Assembly: GCA_002393975.1 (NCBI GenBank)
Contig: DGSM01000002.1
Coordinates: forward strand, 1-5,628
Length of the DNA: 5,628 nt
Direction of reading: 5' to 3'
Origin: Clostridiales bacterium UBA4362
GTDB lineage: Bacteria > Bacillota > Clostridia > TANB77 > CAG-508
The translations under genes and the position numbers were made by a program. Below the pieces are notes generated by a model. That model worked only from the letters and a program-made list of their open reading frames with translations, was not told the DNA's origin and searched no databases. Each line of letters opens with the position of its first letter. Position 1 is the stretch's first letter. This document shows positions 1 through 5,628 of the stretch, piece by piece.

Positions 1-1470
1 ATGCAGACAGGTTATTACTACTATGTTGGAACTATGCCAGGAGGAAGGTTAAGACAAGCAAATCTAATTAAGCTTTTCGAAAAGGCAAAAGTGTATGAAA
101 AAAGTAGCTTCAAAGGATTATTTAATTTTATTCAATTTATAGGAAAAGTAACTAATTCAAATGCAAAGATAGAAGGAGCAAAACTAATTGGAGAAAAAGA
201 TGATGTAGTAAGACTTATGACAATACATCATTCTAAAGGATTAGAGTTCCCTGTAGTAATTTTAAGTAGTCTTTCAAAAGCTAGAAATAGAACAGATGCA
301 AATTATAAGATTGTTTTAGATCAAGAGCTTGGTATAGGAGTTAATTTTATTAATGAATTGAGTAACTACGATACAATAATGAAAAAAGCAATTTTAACTA
401 AGCAAAATAAAGAAAGCATTTCTGAAGAAATGAGAATTCTATATGTTGCTCTTACTCGTGCTAAAGACAAGTTAGTTTTAATTGGAAATGACAAAAATGC
501 TTATCAAACATTAGAGAATAAAAAGAACAATTTAAAAAAATATAATAATAAAGATAAGATAGAAGTTTCTTTAATCCAAAATTCACAAAAAATGTATAAA
601 GATTGGATTGACTATGTATATCTAAAAGAGAATTCTAAATATATGAAATACAATATTTATAACAAGAGTGAATTAGGAGAAACAAAAAAAGAAGAAAATA
701 TTGAAGAACCAAATCCAATTGCTAATTATAAAAATATGAGGATGGATGAAAACAAATTAGAAGAAATAGATAAAATTCTTAATTATAAATATCCATTTGA
801 GAGTTCAATAGAATTACCTAGTAAAACATCAGTTACAGCAATTAAAGAACAATATAATAATAATAGAAAAGATAGTAAAAATGAAGATGAAACAACACTT
901 ATAGATCAAATGAGAGAAGAAAATGCTACTGGTGAAAAGATTAAATACAATGGCTTAAAAGAATTTAGTTTAGAAGAATCTAGTAAATTTACAGGAGCAA
1001 AAAGAGGAACACTTATTCATACTGTTTTGCAACAAATTAGTCAAGATGCTAATGTTAAGAAAATAAAAGATTACATAGAGGTAATAGGAGCTACAAAGGA
1101 AGAGAAAGAATATTTACATTCTCAAAAATATATATTTGATAGATTTATTAATTCAGAACTATATGCAGAACTAGAAAGAGCAAAAGAAATACATACAGAA
1201 AATCCATTTTTTATGGATATGCCTTATCAAGATGTACAAGATAAAGTATTAGTACAAGGTGTTATAGACTTATTCTTTATTGATAAAGATGATAGATTAA
1301 TATTAGTTGATTATAAAACTGATAATGTAAATTCAAGAGAAGAATTAATTTCTAGGTATGAAATTCAATTAAAAATATATAAAGATGCATTAGAAAGATC
1401 TTTAAAAAGAAAGGTAGATGCTGTTTATATCTATTCTACTAAGTTAAATGAAATGATTATTATTAATTAA
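1..1470 (+). CDS. addA: AddA, ATP-dependent helicase/nuclease subunit A (C-terminal part, 5' partial)
   Basis: AddA pairs with AddB in the Bacillota counterpart of RecBCD: it unwinds double-strand DNA ends and resects them up to Chi for RecA loading. The visible 489 residues are the C-terminal ~40% of a protein usually about 1200 aa long. Seen: a conserved segment at residues 3-45 (TGYYYYVGTMPGG, then RQANL); a UvrD-type late helicase motif at 70-84 (VRLMTIHHSKGLEFP); motif VI at 142-158 with EEMRILYVALTRAK; a Lys/Glu/Asn-rich, poorly conserved stretch at about 165-325; and a RecB-type nuclease domain with GTLIH (His340), GVID (Asp423), VDYKT (Asp437, Lys439) and QLKIY (Gln456, Tyr460). All expected nuclease residues are present. 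The frame is open from base 1, and similarity to AddA begins at once, so the ATG at 1 is very probably an internal Met. It ends in TAA, 70 bp before recJ. Identification is firm; only the state of the upstream part is unknown. Confidence 0.93.
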   Translation: MQTGYYYYVGTMPGGRLRQANLIKLFEKAKVYEKSSFKGLFNFIQFIGKVTNSNAKIEGAKLIGEKDDVVRLMTIHHSKGLEFPVVILSSLSKARNRTDANYKIVLDQELGIGVNFINELSNYDTIMKKAILTKQNKESISEEMRILYVALTRAKDKLVLIGNDKNAYQTLENKKNNLKKYNNKDKIEVSLIQNSQKMYKDWIDYVYLKENSKYMKYNIYNKSELGETKKEENIEEPNPIANYKNMRMDENKLEEIDKILNYKYPFESSIELPSKTSVTAIKEQYNNNRKDSKNEDETTLIDQMREENATGEKIKYNGLKEFSLEESSKFTGAKRGTLIHTVLQQISQDANVKKIKDYIEVIGATKEEKEYLHSQKYIFDRFINSELYAELERAKEIHTENPFFMDMPYQDVQDKVLVQGVIDLFFIDKDDRLILVDYKTDNVNSREELISRYEIQLKIYKDALERSLKRKVDAVYIYSTKLNEMIIIN

Positions 1471-1475
1471 TTTAG

Positions 1476-1505
1476 TTTACAAAAAGTCTATTTTTGTAGT
1501 AAAAT
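1476..1505 (+). promoter_or_regulatory. Candidate sigma-A promoter for recJ
   Basis: A -35-like TTTACA (1476-1481) and a -10-like TAAAAT (1500-1505) are separated by 18 bp; each has one mismatch to the sigma-A consensus. Transcription would start near 1511-1514 and leave a leader of about 30 nt before recJ. In such AT-rich DNA matches of this quality arise by chance, so this is a reasonable guess supported mainly by its position in the only gap between genes. If real, it would drive recJ-rel-hisS independently of addA. Confidence 0.4.
1478..1498. repeat. Inverted repeat in the addA-recJ gap
   Basis: Perfect 8-bp arms TACAAAAA (1478-1485) and TTTTTGTA (1491-1498) flank a 5-nt centre, GTCTA. 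The repeat covers part of the candidate -35 box and the promoter spacer, so it could be an operator. As RNA it would be a weak stem with a single G-C pair. It lacks a GC-rich stem and is not followed by a T run, so it is not a convincing intrinsic terminator for addA. Confidence 0.35.
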
Positions 1506-1511
1506 GTCTAT
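1482..1511 (+). repeat. Short direct repeat, 20-bp period, in the recJ promoter region
   Basis: AAAAGTCTAT (1482-1491) and AAATGTCTAT (1502-1511) match at 9 of 10 positions and start exactly 20 bp apart, about two helical turns. One copy lies in the promoter spacer and the other overlaps the -10 box and the expected start. This could be a pair of protein binding sites on one face of the DNA, or chance in AT-rich sequence. Confidence 0.3.
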
Positions 1512-1540
1512 AAAGTAATATAAAAGGAAAAATAGATTTA

Positions 1541-3223
1541 ATGAACAAAAAATGGGAAATTCAAGAGATTTCAGACAAGAGAGCTGAAGAAATTTCCACA
1601 AAGTTTAACTTAGGTTTATTAGTCTCATACATTCTTACGGAGAAAAACTTAAATGATGATGAGATAGAAAAGTTTTTATCTCCAACAAGAAATGATTTTT
1701 ATGATCCTTTTGAAATGCCAGATATGGAGAAGGCAGTTGATAGGATTGAAAAAGCAATTAAAAATAATGAAAAGATTTGCATCTATGGAGATTATGATGC
1801 AGATGGAATTGCTAGTACTACACTTTTAAAAAGATTTTTTAGAGATAGAGGTATAGAGGTTGGAGCCTATATACCTAATCGTCTTTTAGAAGGATATGGA
1901 TTAAATCATGAGGCTGTCGACAAGATAGCCGAAGAAAAATATGATTTAATGATTACAGTTGATACAGGAATAACTGCTGTAGAGGATATTGAATATGCTA
2001 AAAGTTTTGGCATCGATGTTATAGTTACAGATCATCATGAACCTATGGAGACTATTCCAGATTGTATAGCTGTAATAGATTGTAAGAGACAAGACAGTAC
2101 ATATAAATTTAGAGAACTTTGTGGTTGTGGAGTAGCTTTTAAGCTTGCTCTAGCACTTTGCAAAAGATTAAATTTAAATGAAAATGAAGCTTTAAAATAT
2201 TTAGATATCACTGCTATAGGAACTATTTCTGATATTGTTCCATTAGTTGATGAAAATAGAGTAATAGCAAAGCTTGGATTGATGCTTTTAAAGCAAACTA
2301 AAAATGTAGGATTAAAAGCATTAATTGAAACTATAAGATTTAAGGAGATAAATTCATCAGCAGTAGCTTTTGGAATATCTCCAAGAATAAATGCTTGTGG
2401 AAGAATGGGACATCAAGAGATTGCTTTAAATTTATTATTAACAGATGATCCAATTGAAGCTAGAAAATTAGCTGCTCAATTAGATAGTTATAATAAAGAA
2501 AGACAAGCAGTAGAAAAAAGAATTTTTGAAGAAGCGGATAGAATAGCATCAAGAGAGACAGATAGAAGTACTATTGTTTTAGCACATAAAGATTGGCACA
2601 AGGGTGTTATTGGAATAGTTTCTTCAAAACTAACTGATAAATATTTTAAACCAAGTATATTAATGGACATTGAAGGAAAAGAAGCAAAAGGTTCTGGAAG
2701 AAGCATACCAGGATTTGATTTACACGAAGCACTTTCAAAATGTTCAAAACATATCAAAAATTTTGGTGGTCATAGCATGGCTATAGGCCTTAGCCTGGAA
2801 TCTAAGTATTATGAAGATTTTAAAAATGAATTTGAAGAATATGCAAAAGCTAATATAGATACAAATTCTGTTCTTGAAATTAAAATTGATAAAGAAATTA
2901 CAGGCAAAGAATTAAGTATTGAAGAAATAACACAATTAGATAGATTAGAGCCATTTGGCGATTCAAACGAAGAACCAATATTTATTTTTAAAGGATTTAA
3001 AGTTACATCTATTAGAACCTTATCAGAGGATAAACATATAAAAATGAGACTTAAAGGCGATAATAGTATAGAATTAGATGCTATAGGATTTGGATTAGCA
3101 GATGTTGCCAAAACTTACCAAATAGGCGACAAAGTAGATGTAATAGGAAATCTTCAAATTAATAGTTTTAATGGAATGGATTCAATCCAAATTAATCTTA
3201 AAGATATAAGAATGGCTTTATAA
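1541..3223 (+). CDS. recJ: RecJ, single-stranded-DNA-specific 5'-3' exonuclease
   Basis: RecJ degrades single-stranded DNA 5' to 3' using divalent metal ions, acting in the cytoplasm in recombinational repair, mismatch repair and stalled-fork processing. The protein is complete at 560 aa, close to E. coli RecJ and shorter than the ~790-aa B. subtilis form, so it lacks that long C-terminal extension. DHH domain: GDYDADG (83-89; Asp84, Asp86, Asp88), VDTGI (140-144; Asp141), TDHHE (163-167; the DHH signature), CGCGVAFK (194-201), ISD (229-231; Asp231) and SPRINACGRMG (280-290). DHHA1 domain: WHKGVIGIV (352-360), GSGRSIPGFDLHEAL (384-398) and FGGHSMAIGL (408-417). An OB-like C-terminal domain follows (about 445-560). 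All metal-binding residues are present. The start at 1541 gives the typical N-terminus with KKWEI. Its ribosome binding site is weak: AAAAGG ends at 1527, 13 nt upstream of the ATG. No frameshift is seen. Confidence 0.97.
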   Translation: MNKKWEIQEISDKRAEEISTKFNLGLLVSYILTEKNLNDDEIEKFLSPTRNDFYDPFEMPDMEKAVDRIEKAIKNNEKICIYGDYDADGIASTTLLKRFFRDRGIEVGAYIPNRLLEGYGLNHEAVDKIAEEKYDLMITVDTGITAVEDIEYAKSFGIDVIVTDHHEPMETIPDCIAVIDCKRQDSTYKFRELCGCGVAFKLALALCKRLNLNENEALKYLDITAIGTISDIVPLVDENRVIAKLGLMLLKQTKNVGLKALIETIRFKEINSSAVAFGISPRINACGRMGHQEIALNLLLTDDPIEARKLAAQLDSYNKERQAVEKRIFEEADRIASRETDRSTIVLAHKDWHKGVIGIVSSKLTDKYFKPSILMDIEGKEAKGSGRSIPGFDLHEALSKCSKHIKNFGGHSMAIGLSLESKYYEDFKNEFEEYAKANIDTNSVLEIKIDKEITGKELSIEEITQLDRLEPFGDSNEEPIFIFKGFKVTSIRTLSEDKHIKMRLKGDNSIELDAIGFGLADVAKTYQIGDKVDVIGNLQINSFNGMDSIQINLKDIRMAL

Positions 3224-3230
3224 ATAATTA

Positions 3231-3240
3231 GGAAGGAGAG
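3231..3240 (+). promoter_or_regulatory. Strong ribosome binding site of rel
   Basis: GGAAGGAGAG includes AAGGAG (3233-3238), 5 nt before the ATG at 3244, and sits in the 20-bp gap after recJ. It fixes the rel start and is much stronger than the site in front of recJ, so rel may be translated more efficiently than recJ from a shared message. Confidence 0.8.
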
Positions 3241-3243
3241 AAA

Positions 3244-5448
3244 ATGTCAGATACAGCAAATAAGACAATTGAAGATGTAATCAAAGAAGCTAAATCACAT
3301 AATAAGAGAATTGATACTAAGCTTATTATGCGTGCTTATAATTATGCTGTGCAACATCATGGTGATCAGCTTCGTAAATCAGGAGAACCATATATTGTAC
3401 ATCCTGTTCAAGTAGCATATATTTTATCTAGCATTGGTTTAGATGCGGATACTATTTGTGCAGCTCTAATGCATGATTTAGCTGAAGATACTGATGTAAC
3501 AATTAAAGATATTTCAGATAATTTCTCTCCAGAAATAGCAAGCATGGTTGATGGTGTTACAAAACTTGGAAAAATCAACTATGTTTCAAAAGAGGAACAA
3601 CAAGCTGAAAACTATAGAAAAATGTTCTTAGCAATGGGAAAAGATATAAGGGTTATATTAATTAAGCTTTCAGATAGATTGCATAACATGAGAACTCTTA
3701 AATATTTAAGTCGTGAAAGACAAATTGCTAATGCTAAAGAAACAATTGAATTATATGCACCACTTGCTAATAGACTTGGTGTTTATTCATTGAAGTGGGA
3801 GCTTGAAGACTTATCTTTTAAATATTTATACCCAGAAGACTATAGAGAAATAGTTGAAGGAATCGCAAAAAAGAGAGATGAAAGACTTAAGTTTATAGAT
3901 GAGATTCAAGATGAAATAAAAGGCGAACTAAAAAAGCAAAAAATAGTTGCTGAGATTACTGGTAGAGCAAAGCATTTATATTCAATATATAGAAAAATGC
4001 AAAGAGATAATAAAACATTAGATCAAATCTATGATTTATTTGCATTGAGAATATTGGTAAATTCTGTTAAAGATTGCTATGCTGCATTAGGAGTAGTTCA
4101 TGAACTATATACTCCTATGCCAGGAAGATTTAAAGACTATATTGCAGTTCCTAAACCTAATATGTATCAATCATTACATACTACTCTTTTAGGAAAAGAA
4201 GGAACTCCTTTTGAGGTTCAAATTAGAACTTATAACATGCATAGAGTTGCAGAGTTTGGTATTGCTGCCCATTGGGCATATAAGGAAGCAAGCTTTAGAT
4301 CAGGCAAAAAGGAAAATGTTAAAGTAGGAGAAGACAAATTAGGATGGCTTAGAGAATCATTAGAGTGGCAAAAAGATTTGCAAGAGCCAAAACAATTCTT
4401 GGCAACTTTAAGAACTGAACTTTTTGAAGATGAAGTATATGTATTTACACCAAAAGGTGATATTAAAACTCTTCCAAAAGGAGCAACTCCAATTGATTTT
4501 GCTTATTCTATACATGCCGAAATTGGTAACAAGATGACAGGATGTAAGATTAACTCTAAGATGATGCCAATTATTACAGAACTTAAGAATGGTGATATAG
4601 TAGATATTATTACTTCTGAAAGCTCAAGAGGACCAAGTCATGATTGGCTAAAATTTGTAAAGAGTACTTCTGCAAAAACTAGAATTCAACAATATTTTAA
4701 AAAGCATGATAGACAAGAAAACATTACTAAAGGAAAAGATATTGTTGAAAAAGAAGTAAAACGTATTGGAATAAAGTTCGATGAGCTTTTTGCAGAAAAA
4801 TATTACAACCCAGCTCTTACAAGATATTCGTTTAAGACATTGGATGATATGTTTGCAGCAGTTGGCTTTGGATCTATAGGAGCCAATAAAGTAATATCAA
4901 GAGTCTTAGAAGAATATAGAAAAGATAATCATGAAGATAATTATGAAGAAAAAATAAAGAAGCTATCTACTCCTTCAGTTCAAAAACAACATGTTTCAAA
5001 AACTGGAATTGTTGTAAAAGGAATTGATAATTGTAGAGTTCTTCTTTCTAAATGTTGTAATCCTGTTAAAGGTGATGACATCATTGGATATATTACTAGA
5101 GGCAGAGGAATATCAGTCCACCGTATGGATTGCAAAAATGTAAAAGCATTATTAAAAGATGAAGATAGAATTATTGAAGTATTTTGGGCGCAAGATGCAA
5201 TCTCAGATGCTTCATATGAAGTAGAAATGGAAGTTGATGCAAATGATAGAGACGGATTACTACAAGATATAATGAATGTAATCCAAAAATCAGATTTAAA
5301 ATTAACTGCTATTTCTGCAAAAGCAATGCAAGAAAGAATTGCTACAATTAATTTTACAATTGTAGTAAAAAATATTGAACAAATAACAAAAACAATACGT
5401 GACATCAAAAAAATAGATAGTGTTTATGATGTAAAACGTAAGAAATAG
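3244..5448 (+). CDS. rel: Bifunctional (p)ppGpp synthetase/hydrolase, RelA/SpoT family (Rel)
   Basis: Rel makes (p)ppGpp from ATP and GTP/GDP when uncharged tRNA reaches the ribosome, and hydrolyses it again; it is the main stringent-response enzyme of Bacillota. The 734 aa are full length. Hydrolase (HD) domain: LRKSGEPY (43-50), His53, HD 77-78, Glu81-Asp82 in HDLAEDT, and Asp144/Asn148 in KLSDRLHNMR; all metal and catalytic residues are present, numbered as in the Streptococcus Rel structure. Synthetase domain: GRAKHLYSIYRKM (240-252), Asp264 in IYDLFALRI, the RFKD motif (295-298) typical of bifunctional enzymes rather than E. coli RelA, KPNMYQSLHTT (304-314, Tyr308) and FEVQIRT (323-329, Glu324). 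Regulatory half: TGS domain (about 395-457, His424), a helical linker, a Cys-rich zinc-finger-type segment (Cys597, Cys604-Cys605, His626, Cys630) and a C-terminal ACT domain (about 656-732). It lies 20 bp after recJ and 10 bp before hisS, probably in one operon. Many databases call this gene relA. Confidence 0.97.
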   Translation: MSDTANKTIEDVIKEAKSHNKRIDTKLIMRAYNYAVQHHGDQLRKSGEPYIVHPVQVAYILSSIGLDADTICAALMHDLAEDTDVTIKDISDNFSPEIASMVDGVTKLGKINYVSKEEQQAENYRKMFLAMGKDIRVILIKLSDRLHNMRTLKYLSRERQIANAKETIELYAPLANRLGVYSLKWELEDLSFKYLYPEDYREIVEGIAKKRDERLKFIDEIQDEIKGELKKQKIVAEITGRAKHLYSIYRKMQRDNKTLDQIYDLFALRILVNSVKDCYAALGVVHELYTPMPGRFKDYIAVPKPNMYQSLHTTLLGKEGTPFEVQIRTYNMHRVAEFGIAAHWAYKEASFRSGKKENVKVGEDKLGWLRESLEWQKDLQEPKQFLATLRTELFEDEVYVFTPKGDIKTLPKGATPIDFAYSIHAEIGNKMTGCKINSKMMPIITELKNGDIVDIITSESSRGPSHDWLKFVKSTSAKTRIQQYFKKHDRQENITKGKDIVEKEVKRIGIKFDELFAEKYYNPALTRYSFKTLDDMFAAVGFGSIGANKVISRVLEEYRKDNHEDNYEEKIKKLSTPSVQKQHVSKTGIVVKGIDNCRVLLSKCCNPVKGDDIIGYITRGRGISVHRMDCKNVKALLKDEDRIIEVFWAQDAISDASYEVEMEVDANDRDGLLQDIMNVIQKSDLKLTAISAKAMQERIATINFTIVVKNIEQITKTIRDIKKIDSVYDVKRKK

Positions 5449-5453
5449 AGGGA
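5448..5453 (+). promoter_or_regulatory. Ribosome binding site of hisS, touching the rel stop
   Basis: GAGGGA overlaps the last base of the rel TAG stop and lies 5 nt before the hisS ATG. This closeness suggests translational coupling and leaves no room for a separate leader or terminator between rel and hisS. Confidence 0.7.
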
Positions 5454-5458
5454 TTATT

Positions 5459-5628
5459 ATGATACAGAAATTAAAAGGTACTAAAGACATAATTCCAGGA
5501 GAAATTGAAAAATGGCAATATGTTGAGTCACAAGTAACAGAATTAATGAAAGATTTCAATTATTCTGAAATTAGAGTGCCTGTAATAGAAGCAACAGAGT
5601 TGTTCCAAAGAGGTGTTGGAGAGACAAC
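5459..5628 (+). CDS. hisS: Histidyl-tRNA synthetase (N-terminal part, 3' partial)
   Basis: HisRS attaches histidine to tRNA-His in the cytoplasm as a class II synthetase. Only the first 56 codons are in the window; the frame is open to the end. The translation starts MIQKLKGTKDIIPGE and contains KGTKDIIP (residues 6-13), followed by EKWQYVES (17-24) and EIRVPVIEATELFQRGVGET (37-56). This is the characteristic N-terminus and motif 1 region of bacterial HisRS, including the RGVGET segment leading toward the catalytic core. HisZ, a HisRS paralogue that regulates ATP phosphoribosyltransferase, can look similar at its N-terminus. The close match and the position after rel, where hisS is found in many Bacillota, favour true HisRS. 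The ATG is set by the GAGGGA site upstream and by the family's usual start a few residues before KGT. Confidence 0.92.
   Translation, partial: MIQKLKGTKDIIPGEIEKWQYVESQVTELMKDFNYSEIRVPVIEATELFQRGVGET

Noticed and set aside
1478..1498. Intrinsic terminator after addA
   Set aside because: The hairpin has one G-C pair only and is followed by TAGTAAAATG (from 1497) rather than a T run; the T-rich part is the stem arm itself. Termination here is unlikely.
2488..3111. Open frames on the minus strand within recJ (2488-2757 and 2809-3111)
   Set aside because: They lie antisense to conserved RecJ DHHA1 and OB-domain coding sequence, have Ser/Leu/Ile-rich translations with no recognisable domain, and lack their own promoter context. 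They are antisense shadows.
3475..3492. HDLAEDT in place of the more usual HDVVEDT in the Rel hydrolase site
   Set aside because: His77, Asp78, Glu81 and Asp82 are all retained; only the two hydrophobic positions between them differ, so loss of hydrolase activity is not supported.
5344..5366. Small repeat with ACAATT and ACAATTGT near the rel 3' end
   Set aside because: It lies within the ACT-domain coding sequence (TINFTIVV) and is explained by codon choice in AT-rich DNA; no longer arms extend from it.
4980..5559. Open frames on the minus strand over the rel 3' end and hisS start (4980-5408 and 5302-5559)
   Set aside because: Their hydrophobic, Phe/Ile/Ser/Cys-rich look comes from reading the complement of A-rich coding DNA. 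The forward frames encode clear Rel zinc-finger/ACT and HisRS sequence.
1..5628. Reassigned genetic code (TGA as Trp)
   Set aside because: No in-frame TGA occurs in any of the four genes and Trp is encoded by TGG throughout, so the standard bacterial code fits.

Overview
The window is AT-rich (roughly 30% G+C by eye). Arg is mostly AGA, Shine-Dalgarno sequences are purine-rich, and all genes lie on the + strand. The proteins look like Bacillota, most likely an uncultured or gut-type Clostridia lineage. The taxon is inferred from protein style and composition only. Trp is encoded by TGG, the three visible stops are TAA, TAA and TAG, and no frame contains an internal TGA, so nothing suggests a mycoplasma-type code.

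Layout: (1) 1-1470 is the C-terminal part of addA, the helicase-nuclease subunit of AddAB; the true start lies upstream of the window. (2) 1471-1540 is the only real intergenic gap. It holds a plausible sigma-A promoter for the next gene, overlapped by an A/T-rich inverted repeat and a 20-bp-spaced direct repeat. (3) 1541-3223 is recJ, a complete single-strand DNA exonuclease of the DHH family. (4) After 20 bp with a strong ribosome binding site comes 3244-5448, a complete bifunctional (p)ppGpp synthetase/hydrolase (Rel) with all expected catalytic residues. (5) After 10 bp, 5459 to the window end is the 5' part of hisS, histidyl-tRNA synthetase.

recJ, rel and hisS are packed tightly enough to be one transcription unit; addA may read into it. 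Functionally this joins double-strand-break resection (AddA), single-strand resection and repair (RecJ), the stringent response (Rel) and charging of tRNA-His (HisS). The order recJ-rel-hisS is an old Bacillota arrangement. Here it is a compact version without the apt and dtd genes that sit between these genes in Bacillus subtilis. I see no mobile element, CRISPR array, RNA gene or novel system. The findings are modest: the missing apt and dtd, the lack of room for a T-box leader at hisS, the repeat structure at the recJ promoter, and the start of the window at an in-frame ATG inside addA.
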